From Maylandia zebra (Eukaryota > Chordata > Actinopteri > Cichliformes > Cichlidae), in the NCBI RefSeq assembly GCF_041146795.1, contig NC_135177.1, positions 19,481,560 to 19,545,559 on the forward strand: a stretch of 64,000 nucleotides of DNA, in the 5' to 3' direction. The position numbers and the translations under genes are program-made. This document shows positions 1 to 12,064 of this stretch, one piece after another; the stretch's first letter is position 1; each line of letters opens with the position of its first letter. A model generated the notes under the pieces. It was not told where the DNA came from. It did not search any database and was given only the letters and a program-made list of their open reading frames with translations.

Positions 1-256
1 TTCTGCTGGATGGGTGTCATGATTTGATAGTTTGCACCTGTTTCTCTGTTGCTTGTGCTGCTCCAGCATGCTGTAATTGCTTCAGTTTGTCAAATTTTTG
101 ATCTGTCCCGCCTTAATTTGTCGTAAATGAAGTTTTTCTCATCTCGCATTCATTATCGCGGGTGCAGAAGTTAAAACAACACACAAAAAAACCTTCCTGG
201 CTTCATATACCTTTGATACCCTGTTTAATTTGTGACTGCATGCCCACCTTGCGCAG

Positions 257-366
257 CTCTCAGATCACCGGATCAGCAGAAGAGGTTCAACCCATGCTGT
301 TTAGTGAGTCCGCCTCCACCACCGCTGTTTCCTCCACCCCCTTCACTTTGGCGCCTCTACCCTCAT
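257..366 (+). CDS. colq: ColQ exon encoding the proline-rich attachment domain (PRAD)
   Basis: This exon encodes CCLVS followed by [11 protein letters not shown], the motif that captures an acetylcholinesterase tetramer through its C-terminal WAT helices; the paired Cys form disulfides with the catalytic subunits. The exon ends at a GTGAGT donor (367) in phase 0. The acceptor is either gcgcag (ends 256) or ctctcag (ends 263). The part after the PRAD differs from the mammalian sequence, and the next exon (587) supplies a polar Asn/Asp-rich linker and one Cys before the triple helix starts. Confidence 0.85.
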
Positions 367-2421
367 GTGAGTCAAAGTCATGTGACTTTCTATTGTGAAT
401 CTCTAACTATTGACATGTCCTTGATTTATATCCAAAAACACCACATTTCTTACAGCCTTTTGACCCCTGGTCAAGAGTCTCTCGAATTTAATGTCAACAA
501 CTGTATGAATAGCATCAAACCTGCTCTTGAAAATGTTGTCAAGACCGAAGAAGTCATCGAATTGCATCTTTATTTATATTTTACAGAGTGATGGAAATTC
601 CCGTGGTGGTCGCGAGTCTGATGTGGACAATAACAATAAAGTTTCTTCTTGCCCAGCAGGCCCTCCGGGGCCTCCTGGCCCCCCAGGACCTCAGGTGGGA
701 AACCAGGCTATTCCTAAAACATCATGGCTATCCTTTTGTATCTGGAACCGTGCCACTGTTATTGGACTCTTCCAATAAATCTCTCATAATGTAACAGGAT
801 TCATCACCACTATAACTAAAGCGTCAGTCTCTGTTTCATGTTGGAGTCTACGTAGTTTTAAGGTGTTAAAAATTAGTACCCCAACTACATATTAACCGCA
901 TGTCTTCTCCAACTTGATAGTTCCTGTATAGCAGGAGATGGGGATTTCTCTGGCCCATGCAACACAGCAACCCATTAACGCTCCACTTTTAGCTGAGACA
1001 CAAATAGCCTTTTTCCACCGGCTGCCAGTGTCCCACACATCATTCTCAGAAACTGTCTGAAGAGCTGTCTGCTTGGAAACGAGCACTGGGTCGCGTAAAT
1101 TCCAGGGCTCACCAAAACATGCTTGTGTCCAGGTGTTTGTGTTCTCTAGTGATTGAAAGATGCAAAGACCTTTCGGTTCAAAAGGCCCTCATAACCCAAC
1201 CTGCTCCACTGTTCTCCACTGTGTTCCAGCATTTCATAAGTGAAAGCAGATTTACCAACTGATTGTTAAAGCTTTTGCTGCGGTTGCTCATCAGAGGTCC
1301 AACCGCAGCAGCATTTCTCTTTATCAAAGGAGGCCCACAAGGCAGCTTTTAAATCAATAGTGGCCACTCAGCCTTTAGCTAATTGAAACTGCAGCTTCCA
1401 GAAACAGAACAGATCTGTGGTGGGATGCTGTGGACAATAAAATGAATTTAGATGGCTATCTCTGTGATTTAGGAGCATATAGCACAAATCTAATGTTTTC
1501 TTTTTATGTTCATTAGGGTCCCCCTGGATTACCTGGGATAGCAGGGCCTAAAGGAGAAAAGGTAAGGAGTGTACTTATCGAAATTAGATAAAACTAGACT
1601 GTCTGCTTATTATTCTAATAAGCTAAAGTGCAACTGACCTTTTGCACACAAATGCTTTCTGGAAGTGCATTAAATGACTGCCGTCCTTGTCCCCTCCTCC
1701 ACATCCTGTTGTCAGGGAGAAATAGGAAGACCTGGTCAAAAGGTGAGAGTCTCCATTAATCACTCCATGTTCTTTGCTAAGTGGATTTACTCAAAAAATG
1801 AGATACAATGCCTCCGCCTGCTCGCTCGCTGTAAGTCACAGTGCTGCCAGTGCCTGCTTGTGTACATCCCGAAATTGTGAGGATATACAACCTTGACAGG
1901 AGGCAGAACAGACACACTGACAGGAGGCAAATGGGTGCAGGGCTGCTGAGACAGGCTGTTTTTGTGGCTGAGGGACTTTACATGCTCTCAGTCTGTTTCT
2001 CTCACCGAAGCGGAGCATATTGCTTCCCTATCAACATTCCGCATCAGGCTAGCCTGTCCGACGGTCCTCCTTCTCCTAACATAAAGCTTTATTGAAAGCT
2101 CGGGACACACTATGTGATGAGCACAGGTAGAAGAGTAGCGTCCTCCTAAATGAATCAAAGCTGTCCAATGGGGGAGCTTCAGCGGCCTGACTGAGCAGCT
2201 TTGCAGCACCGCCGAGCAATTTAGCTTAGTGTTTCAGCCAGGTTATTAATCATTTTATTTCCCACAAGCACAGACTCCTGTTCTATATACAGCCCATCAT
2301 TTAATTAAAGAGAGCAAAGTGACAGGGCTCGTTAAAGCCATTCTCCCCCTACATGTGCAGCAGCGTCTGAAAAATGCTGTAGTGAGCTGGCCGTCAGCTA
2401 ATGCAGCAAATAATTCATTCA

Positions 2422-2494
<73 letters not shown>

Positions 2495-5400
2495 GTTCAA
2501 ACAGGCATAAAAGGCTCTGATTTCATTAACTTAAAAAACAGTTATGTCTCCTGTCAGGGTCGGACAGGCCCTCCTGGACTTCCTGGGAAAAGAGGACCAA
2601 CAGGATGGTCAGGACCAAGTGGGGCCAAAGTGAGTAAGTCATAATGTAGATCTTATAAAATATGTCAATATATGAGACCAATAAGAACCAGAATGGTTTA
2701 TTACACAAGTCTGATTTGCAGTCAAATAAACTAAAACCCTGGATTACCAGTTATGTAACATGCAAACAGCCTTTCCTTTGGTGAACGCTTTACTGTAAAC
2801 GTAATAAAAGAACCTTTAACGTTCAATGTCCGCATATGACATTTCTTATTTTAAAGACAAAAGCTCATTCAGGTTATTCATGTTTGCCTTTGTGTCAGGG
2901 GGAGAAAGGTGACCCGGGGCTGATGGGTTTGCCTGGATCCAGAGGACCAATTGGGCCGAGGGTAAAATTTTACATATGCTGTTTAGTGATCTTTAGTGAG
3001 TTTTGTTTCATCGTGTTTCATGCTTGTTATAAATCTTTAATCCTAGGGCTTACCTGGGTATAAAGGGGAAAAGGTAAGTGGCACCATTCAGCTGTAAATA
3101 CCGTAGGATTTATTGATTAACTACTTTGACAGTAAACTAAATGAATGTAATCTGCTCTGTCAGGGTTCCCGAGGTGACCGTGGCGAGAATGGGATGAAAG
3201 GAGACAAGGTGGGGAGAGTGTATCAGGAAAATTGTACATACACTTTGTAAGAATTCTGAATTCATGTTACGTACTCTTCCTCACTCGCAGGGTGCAATGG
3301 GTTTCCCAGGAATGCTTGGACAAAAAGTGAGTAATCCTCATTCAGTAAGGGTTCTGCCTTACAGTGTTAACCAGCTAACCAATTAAATTCATGTATTTGA
3401 ATTCAGAATTTTTCTGATATAGATATTTTTTTTTTCTGTTATTGAGGGTGAAATGGGTCCAAAAGGAGAACCTGGAACCTCAGGAAACAGAGGACCCACT
3501 GGCCGACCGGGGAAGAGAGGCAAGCAGGTGAGGAGTTTGTGGGTTGCACTGTTTTACAGTAGTGATAGCAAGACAGTTGTACTTTTTGACATGTGGTGTA
3601 AGGAAATGACCCTGCACTGTTTTGAATTTAAGGGACTGAAAGGAGACACAGGAAGCGTTGGTCCTATAGGGCCAGCAGGCCCGCAGGGACCTCCAGGCCA
3701 CCCCGGCCCTCCTGGTCCACCTGCAACAGGTGAAATCCCAAAGTAGATTTAAAACTCTTGAAAACTGTGGTCATAATTAAGTGTTTGCTGGAGAGATTTA
3801 GTTTGTGGATGGTCGTGTGTTTTTTTCCGTTGTGAGCGCGTGAAAACTTGTGCTGAAAGTGAGAAGGGAAAGCTCACAGCCCGGTGAGTAAAGGAAGCCC
3901 ACTTTGAAACTGTGTACGAGGTAACACCAGTAGTCTTATTTAGCACCGGAGAAATCGAATCCCCCCGAGCTGAAACAGGATTCTCTCAGCATGACATCAT
4001 GTGGCTAAAATGGATTGACAGATGGCAAGCCTACAGTTTTACAAATATTATGTCAGCACATCATCAAGATGACATTTGTTATCTTGATCAAGTTCCTGTA
4101 TGAATTATCCTGATTGTGTTTGCTTCTTGATTGATAAATCAAAGACGCTAGACTGACATGTGGTATTTATATCAGCTTGTGTAGGCTGTACACAACTCAT
4201 TAATGCTGCTATATTCTGTCACTTTGGACTAAATATAGACCCACTGTTTGTTTATCCTTCCTTTTTTTCTCCCCCTCTTCCTGTATATGCAGGAGTCTAC
4301 ATGGTTGGAGCAAAGGGTGCGCGCGGTCCACCAGGGCCTCCTGGAAAGTGTAGCTGCAGCTCTTTGAGTAGTCCTCCATTTGAAAATTATGCCTCTACAG
4401 GAAATTATCTCAAAGTGCCAGCGGTGAGAGATGAATGGTTTGCAGTCAAATATAGAATCATCTGTGAAATCAGTGAAAAATCCACCAAATTAAAATGTAA
4501 AGAGTTTCAAAGGGTAATACAGTTGTGGTCAGAAGTTTACATCAGCTCATCATAGGCATCGATGCCATGGTAATTGTAGCTTTTTAATAACTGACCTTTT
4601 GCAAACGAATGCTTTCTGGAAGTGCATTAAATGACGGCAGTGCCGTCCTCTTTTTCCAGGGTGGAGTGATTGTACAACATTGACCTTTAATGGCTTTAGG
4701 AAGGCTGTTTCAGCTCTTGATTTGAGCTAAAAAAAAAAATTCATCCACTTTGTGCAATTTACTGGTACCACTGGCAGTAAAACAGCCCTGCAGAATGATG
4801 CTACCACCACCATGCTTGACAGCCTGTACAGTATTTTTAGTTTTGAACGCCTCACCTTTACTCTAAACATATGTCTTGGTATTCTTGCCAAATAGCTCAA
4901 TCTTTATCTGATCTGACCATAAAACGTTTTTGCAGATGACATTTGGTTTTTCTTGGACAAAGCAGTGACACATCCAAATAAGTTGTTTGAACTGATAATC
5001 TTAAAATCTGCAGTGGTTTAACAACGGCTTCAAGAGACCTTCCTAACTTGTATAAATCTAAAAGTCTCCTTCTACGACCTTCACAGAATTCCTTGGATTT
5101 TCCTATTGTTCCAAGTATTGGTCAATCCAATGACTGCTATAAAACAAAGACAGTGAAGAGAAACTCCTTTTTGAGGTCAATCATGATAACTAGCGAGAAG
5201 TTAGGGATCAAGTTAGAAGTATATATTTGACCTTTATTTATACTTTTGGCTGTGAGTGGATTAGAGAAAATACAAAATACAAAAATTTAAAAAAAAAAAA
5301 GATTTTGTACAATCATTCCAATCCAGAAAAAGAACACTTCAAAGATATCATTAAAAGCATCATGCCTGTGATAAATCTATTAAACTTTAGACCACAACTG

Positions 5401-6315
5401 GAAATAAATAAGCTTGAAAGATAAAAGGAAGGTTAAAGTACACTTACAGGAGAGATAGATAATGCTTGCAGACAAATGTTACCAGCTGGGATGACAAATG
5501 ATGGTCTTCAATGTTATTTCATAAAGTGCTAAAATGCACGGAACCCTATTATTTTGCCTTTTATTTAGATATTTGTGGTGAGCAATGAGGAGGAACTGGA
5601 GCGCCTCCGCACAGATAACGCTCTTGCATTCCGTAAAGACCAGAGATCTCTCTATTTCAAAGACATTGATGGCTGGCTGCCAATCCAGGTATAAATGCAT
5701 GTAGCAACAATGCAATGTGTCCTTAAAAAAAACAATAGATATTGACTTTCAAACAGCCTTTTCCTTTTATGTTCACATTTTTTAAATTCTGCAAAAGACC
5801 TTTCCATTCCAGATCACGCCCTACCAGTCCATGGAAAATGCCCCCGATGATGAAGGTTACTGTGGGGACGGCATAGTGCAGATCTCCACCGGGGAGGAGT
5901 GTGATGACAAAAACAGAGTTGTCACCGATGGCTGCGTCAGTAAGTCATGCATCTATGTTACCGGTCCTTTTATAGTTCATTAGCTGTACTTTGCTGTGCA
6001 CATATAACATGACCCCCCTGTGCCCCTGCTGTCTCATGTTACCATAGAGTGTAAACATGCCTACTGTGGAGACGGATACCGCTATGAAGGGGCTGAGGAG
6101 TGTGATGGAAAAGACTTTGGATACCAGACATGTAATTCATATCTTCCAGGGTAAGCATACAGCATTTGGGTACACAACCTTGTACTGCATGAAAAGATGT
6201 AGGTTATGAACTTGACCCTGAAAACGTTTTTCTTATGATTTGTAGGTCATATGGTCACCTCAAGTGCACAAGATACTGTACTATTGACTCAACAAACTGC
6301 AAGTACTTTACTTGA
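257..6315 (+). CDS. colq: Acetylcholinesterase collagenic tail peptide (ColQ), 5' end missing
   Basis: ColQ trimerises and anchors acetylcholinesterase in the synaptic basal lamina. Exons read: 257-366, 587-694, 1517-1561, 1716-1742, 2558-2629, 2899-2961, 3047-3073, 3164-3208, 3291-3326, 3447-3527, 3633-3729, 4293-4423, 5569-5688, 5813-5939, 6048-6150, 6246-6315; all phases join and give about 420 residues. The first exon carries the proline-rich attachment domain (two Cys, then [11 protein letters not shown]). The eight exons from 1517 to 3527 are all multiples of 9 bp encoding Gly-X-Y triplets, a collagen-gene signature. The last four exons form the Cys-rich C-terminal domain (CGDG, EECD and YLPGSYGHLKC motifs), ending in YFT and TGA. 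Human ColQ has 455 residues, so only the signal peptide and about 35 residues are missing, presumably upstream of the window. The start of the first exon (257 or 264) is uncertain. The identification itself is firm. Confidence 0.95.
2425..2486. repeat. (AT)n microsatellite, about 31 units
   Basis: An uninterrupted AT array followed by a short GTATAT tail, in the colq intron before exon 2558-2629. The predicted Tyr-Ile repeat ORFs on both strands are artefacts of the array. Confidence 0.95.
4518..5240 (-). mobile_element. Decayed Tc1-like transposon in a colq intron
   Basis: The left side starts with a Tc1-type terminal-repeat sequence (cagttgtggtcagaagttta, 4520-4539). The body carries reverse-complement transposase-derived text, including the tract at 4800-4925 that in intact relatives encodes the catalytic core. 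Frames are broken by stops and indels and no transposase ORF survives. The 4589-4637 portion duplicates a piece of another colq intron. Confidence 0.7.
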
Positions 6316-8165
6316 GGAGTTGTCTGGACAGTGCTGTGGCTCCTCTGTGTGTTATTTGCTTGGGACTTAACATGTAAAAAAAAAGAAAAAAAAAAAGAAA
6401 AGACAACAATGCTCCAAGCAAAAACACGGAGGCTGCCAGTGATTCTGTTATGAAAGAAAGAACAAAACCTAGAAATATACAAACATACATAAAACTCATC
6501 TGTGTTGCTGCTGAGATGCCACATATCCCGGAGGTTATAGCTTGAGTCTTTGAAGGTGAAAATCCGCACACTGGAAATGCAAAGGAAGACTGCACGCTGT
6601 CTTAACGAGAAGGATTTGGACTGGCTTCCTCAACATGCCCAACTGGACCCGAACCAGCCTTTCAACGCAACAGTTGAGAGCCTCAATCGCGTACCAGTGG
6701 ACGATGTTGCAGAGAAGCAGTAGCTGGAACAGAGGCATATTAATCTTGACCCAGTTACTGTTGAGAATAACAAGCAGTAGGACATCCAGAGCGATGGCCC
6801 GAGGTATTCTACTGCAGTGTGAATGACAGTGCACAGCATTTGCATGTATCTGGGATTACTAAAACCACGACAGCAGCTGTCACTATCAAAGCATGTAACC
6901 TATCAGTTTACTTATTACTGTCAAAACAACTTTCGTACTGTGTCCTCTCACTACCACGTCGAGATACAAAGGTAGGGATGGAGATAGAGGTGGTTATAGT
7001 GCACTACATACTGTATATATAGCGAGTTATGCACTTGTAATCTTTGAGTGAGACTGTTACTCCAGGAGGCTTGAAGCCTAGAAGTTGACCCAGCTTTGTT
7101 AGCTTGTGGTGGTACCGTACTGACAGGGACATTTAGTCTGGACAAGGTTTCAATAAATCCCCAAATCTTCTCAGGAACTAGCTAACAGGTAATGTAGCTC
7201 AACAAACAAAGCACCTTTTACAGGTATCCTCTACTGCTCTTTATAAATTACGCAGCAGTCACTGTACACTGAGGCAACTCAAGCAAAAGCTTTAACGCAT
7301 CAACAATGCGCAGTACTGCAGGATTCAGTTTCCCCTCCTGTGCTGCAGTGAGAAATGAAATATACTGTACACGAAGGCTTGAAACTGTTATGTCCTTAAT
7401 TTTCTCGGTGCACGGGAAGGGCTGGACTAGTCTGTAGCTGCTAAAGGGGGGAGGGAGAGGAACTCATATCGCAGTCAGTTTTCTGATCATTACTGTAAAT
7501 ACTCTGATACCTCTTTATCCAGTCTTTCTGTCTTACAGTATATACAGCAACAGTAAACTTAACAGTGTAGGTGTAGTCCGCTGTGTGTTGGGCACAAATG
7601 CTGAAAATGACTGTGCTGATATAAGCTGACATTTTCCATAAGCTACTCTTTGAGTCGCGGTGCCAAGGGAGACCTTTTCTCAGACATACCTAGATGTAGT
7701 CAGGTCTATAAAGCCTACAAAAGCAATCAAAAGATGAAGACTGTTAATATATTGTGTCCGCATGCTTGTGAAACTCTGCTAATGCTTCACCTTTGTCAAA
7801 TACCGTTTTGTAAATCATCATTGCATTCATCAGCATAGCAGGTGTCTTAAGAACTGTCAGTCTTGCTCTGTTCAGAGAGAAGCAAAGCACTGTATGAATG
7901 ACAAACCTTAAAGTTATGAACTGTGCCATGCACAAAGCTCGAGTACCGTTCTGGAAACTATGTTGAGTGTCGTGTCTGTGGCCTGTGCTGTTGTGTTCTA
8001 TCTTAGACTGCCTATGTACAGCAATGCTGAAACGTGCATGTGGTGACGTGCTGTAAGGCTTTATGAAGCGTAGCAAGCATTGTGACTGGGGTAGTTCATT
8101 TTGTTTTAATACTCTGATATGATTTTTACAGTAGTTGTGAACTATTTAAAAAATGATCAAATAAA
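6316..8165 (+). promoter_or_regulatory. colq: Probable colq 3' UTR with polyadenylation signal
   Basis: No gene or coding-like exon is visible after the colq stop codon. AATAAA occurs at 8160-8165 and a weaker candidate near 7152 (caataaatcc). A UTR of about 0.8 to 1.85 kb is therefore likely; transcript data would fix the end. An A-rich tract at 6376-6405 lies just after the stop. Confidence 0.45.
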
Positions 8166-9287
8166 AGTGATATTTAAGTCACTCTCTTTATTTAAACTTA
8201 AACCTTGGTTAGCGGTTTGTCATGTCTGCTGTTATTGGAAAAAAAGCACACACACAAAAAACCCAAACCTAACTGGCATTGATGGAGAGGCTATTGATGT
8301 TCTCTTAGGATACAACACTCAGACAAAAAAGTAAGGGGGACATCAAAGTATCGCAGCAGTCAGCCGTTTGCTGAGTGCTGCGTTAGTCTAAATGCAAAGC
8401 AGACCACACAGTGAACTCTTGCTGTTTCTCAGACGTGGCAATGGGTTTTTCGGCTTTTTATTCCATCTTAATGAAGCCTTTCAGAGCTGAATCTGTGCCT
8501 GGAGATGAGGCACAGCGATACAGGTTGGGGACAGACCAGCCGGCCACTGTTGCAACCAAGATGTTTGAAGCAGGATGAGACCATATAACTGTATTAGCAT
8601 GCTGTATTCCTCTTCTAAATCACATCAGGGCAATTTGTCTACCGAGATGCCAGAGTAAAACCTTACCTTGGTGTATTTATGCCATCATGTGCAGTGCCCT
8701 GACCGGGGCAATCACATTTGTCAAACAAATGTCCCAGTGTGGCACTAAATGTCACTGAAATTCAAGGGCTGACCTGATTTTACTGGCTCTGTAATGAAAA
8801 GATGAGCTGTGGTCACAGAAGAATCCCTCAAGTGAAGTTTACCATTTGTGAAGTAAGGTCAAATTAACTTGTGAGCTGTATCCCATGCATTTTATTAACT
8901 TATTCATGCAGTGTAACTTATAGCAAGCTTGGTCTATGTTCAGCTCACATAGGTATTAAAATGATACCTATGGAAAAATGACACTCTTTTTTTCCACTAC
9001 AAGGTTATTTTAGTGTAGACTGACTGGTGTAGCATTACAGCTGTGGTACATGGGGCGATGCAAAGGAAACCACAGGACAGGAAGCTGGCAGAGACCCAAC
9101 TGCTTCACCTAAGCCAAGTGAAAATCCCTGACCTATAGATAAGAACTGCTGGTATCCTGGGTGCAGTGGTGCTGATTAATGCACATGCAAAATAATCACT
9201 TGAAACAGAAAATGATATACAGAAGTATTATTTAAGATTGGTACCACAGTTGTTACGACAAACTATTTACTATCTGTTTCTTATTTG
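8166..9287. other. Intergenic, no feature seen
   Basis: I see no coding-like ORF with family resemblance, no exon with flanking splice sites and no clear repeat between the colq polyadenylation signal and the Tc1-like element. Confidence 0.5.
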
Positions 9288-9288
9288 C

Positions 9289-10328
9289 ACTCAACAGTCA
9301 CTGTGTTAGGCACATATTGAAAACACTGGGTTGGAAATTATTTTGCCTTCAAAAATTTGACCAAAATCTTTTGGTCAAAATTGATAATAGCATCACTGAG
9401 TTGCTGCAGATTTACCAGCTGTACATCAGTGATGAGAATCTCCTTTTATGCCAAACACCCCAAAAGATTTTTTTTTAATTTAGCCTTTGAGACTGAGTGT
9501 CTCACTTCCAAGAGACCTGCTCCAGACAAACATATTAAAATTACAACAATAAAAAAGCAATAAAATGGCTAAATATGTATAACATACACAGTCATATTAA
9601 AACATGAACAAGTTCCCAGAGATGATTTCATAAAAACATTTGTATGTCTTTTAAAGTCTGCAAGTGAAATCAACTGAGAGAGCTTCTGCAATGTACTGCA
9701 TGAAGACAGGGCAGGAAAGGACAATGCCTTCTTCCCAAGCTCTGTGCGAACTGATGTTGCTGAAGATGCTCTACTGCGTTGAGATCTGGTGACTGTGAAG
9801 GCCGTTTGAGTACAGTGTACTCACTGTTATGTTCAAGAAACCAGTTTGAGTTCATTTAAGCTTTGTAGCATGGGACATTATTCTGCTGGAAGTAGCCATC
9901 GGATGTTAGGTACACTGTGGTTATAAAGGGATGGACATGGTCAGAAACAATGCTAACATGCCCAAAGTGTACCGACATCATTACACCACCACCACCTGCC
10001 ATGACCATTGGAAGGGAGAATAGATGCATGCTTTCATGCAAAATAAACATCCAAGGGACTCTACCATGTGAATTTCACAAAAGAAGTGGCATTCATCTGA
10101 CCAAGCAACATTTTTCCAATCTTCTATCGTCTTTGCCTTTTTCAGATCATTCCCTGTAAACCCCAGAAATGGTCATGCAAAATAGGAAATTCATTGGAAG
10201 TCATAGTAGTTCAGCAGTTTCTGATCTGGTACCAACAGCCATGCCACGCTCAAAGTCACTTAAATCAAGTCACTTCAGCAGGTCATCTGCACTAACAGGT
10301 GCACCTAATAAACGGACAGTGAGTGTAT
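9289..10328 (-). mobile_element. Decayed Tc1-like transposon between colq and plekha8
   Basis: Imperfect inverted ends are visible: cactcaacagtcactgtg at 9289-9306 and the complementary type (cctaataaacggacagtgag) at 10303-10322. Between them the minus strand encodes Tc1 transposase fragments such as the SPDLN motif (about 9790-9850) and GGGGVMM (about 9990). The frame is broken, the N-terminal region is shortened and unrelated AT-rich sequence lies at about 9450-9680. It is inactive. A second relic of the same family lies at 20635-21410 in the same orientation. Confidence 0.8.
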
Positions 10329-12064
10329 AGTTGGCACAGTAAGTAAAGAGCCTTTACCTCTAGGCACGTAAACCACATGGTAGCATATTTAACTTCAGCA
10401 TGACAGAAGACAAACTGCAACTTAATTATGTTTATTTTGCAAAAAATCAAATAGCATCTTATTTACATCCATAGAAAAAACAATTATTTGTTGTAATATT
10501 ACAACAGAATATCTAAAGGATTAATATTAAAACTCATCAGAAATAAGCCTATTGCACACCTGTGATGTAAACCTACTGCAAATGACTTATTTACTGTACA
10601 GGAGTTTTTAAGTGTTTGCATTCTTAAAATAAAAATAACAATAATAAAGTTGAAAATACTATCCGGTAAGCTTCTTTTTAAAGCCCTAAGATAATTTTCC
10701 TGCTTTTTTGTTTTGTTTTTTTCAAATGGCTCAGTGAATTTGCAGTCAAATGTTAACCCAGCCTGCAAGAGCAGTCTTACTGATCATTTCACTAATTGGA
10801 CATCAATAAAATATTAAGTACACCTGGTAACAACACTTAACAATGGTATGTACAATAGCATGGACGATAAGCTGAAAATGGTTACTGTTCTGTAACTACC
10901 ACTTTTAGGATTACTCATTTACTCACTTCAAGCCCTTGGCCTGGCACCTGTTGCTAAATACACCAAACATGCAGTAAAAAGCATGCCTTATGAATACAAA
11001 TGTCCATACATTCACACAAAAGTTGGACAGAACAATTCATGTCATTAATGTGAACTTTATAACTTATGGTATAATAAATAGACATTGTAAAAATGCATAG
11101 GTTTGTGCAGATGTCCACATGAACAGCAGTTGTCAATATTTTTAACAGCTATGCGGTTTCCTTTCTTGTTTTCAGTTACTGTAGGCAGCAGAGGCTAAAG
11201 CCATTCACATGACAGTTCCTTTTTGGTCCACTTGGAAACTTTGAGCAACAGCTCACAATGACATTATGTAAAACACAACAAATCCATTGTCAAACTGCAC
11301 AATCTGAATTCATTTTCAGGGAAAAATATATACACATAGTAATGTTTACTAAGCTTTTATAGTAAGTACAGGAAAATATTTATATAACTGACTAAAAGTT
11401 AGCTTAGTAGGTAATTCAATCACATACTTAAGACACATTTTGGGAATAGTTTTTGCTTTTTTTTTTTTTTTTTTGCTAAAAAAAAAAAAAAAAAAAAAAA
11501 ATAGTGCTTTGTGCTAGTTGGAAGCATCATCGTATCTCACTGAAGCCAAGAAGAAAAAAAACAACATTGATAATAGTTTCATATTGATCATACTGATCAA
11601 TTCAAAGGGAATCAAACAATTTTACAAGGAACTGACCAGAACCAAATACCCTGTGCTTAAATACCTTAAAGCATGTAGAGTACGCCTTAAGCCACAATAC
11701 AGCAACAACCAGAAACAAATGTCACAATGAATAATTATGGTTGGAGTCTGCATAATCAGATTAGAAACACCTTCGCTGTCACCGGTCTCTGGAACAAGAC
11801 TTGGAATTTAAATCTCCTCAAACCAACCTTAATTAATTGTACTGCTCAGTTAAACCCTTCTCGGGTCGTAAGTACACACATGAACACCCTCTTCATACCA
11901 AAACCTCTCCTGCTGTAGAGTTTAAAAACTACTGAAACGTCTCAAAATGACACGAGACAGTCTCACACTACTTTGTACACCTTTCTTCCAGCAGTTAGCC
12001 ACTACTCTGCCCATTCAGAGGGGCTCTGTTCTTCTCTGAACCGTGAGCATCTCTTGTTCTTATT
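10329..12064 (-). other. plekha8: plekha8 3' flank / probable 3' UTR
   Basis: No coding exon is recognised. The part nearest 12064 should be the plekha8 3' UTR. TTTATT on the plus strand near 10429 (AATAAA on the minus strand) is one possible polyadenylation signal, but the real end is unknown. It includes an adjacent T18 and A24 pair at 11457-11501. Confidence 0.4.
11457..11501. repeat. Inverted poly(T)/poly(A) pair
   Basis: A run of 18 T (11457-11474), a 3-base spacer (gct), then about 24 A (11478-11501). On either strand it can fold into an A-T hairpin. It lies in the probable plekha8 3' UTR. Confidence 0.9.

Noticed and set aside
2297-2510. ORFs with Tyr-Ile repeats on both strands
   Set aside because: They come from the AT microsatellite in a colq intron.
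9670-10159. ORFs in the 9.7-10.2 kb region as a possible host gene
   Set aside because: They are fragments of a decayed Tc1-like transposase and its antisense.
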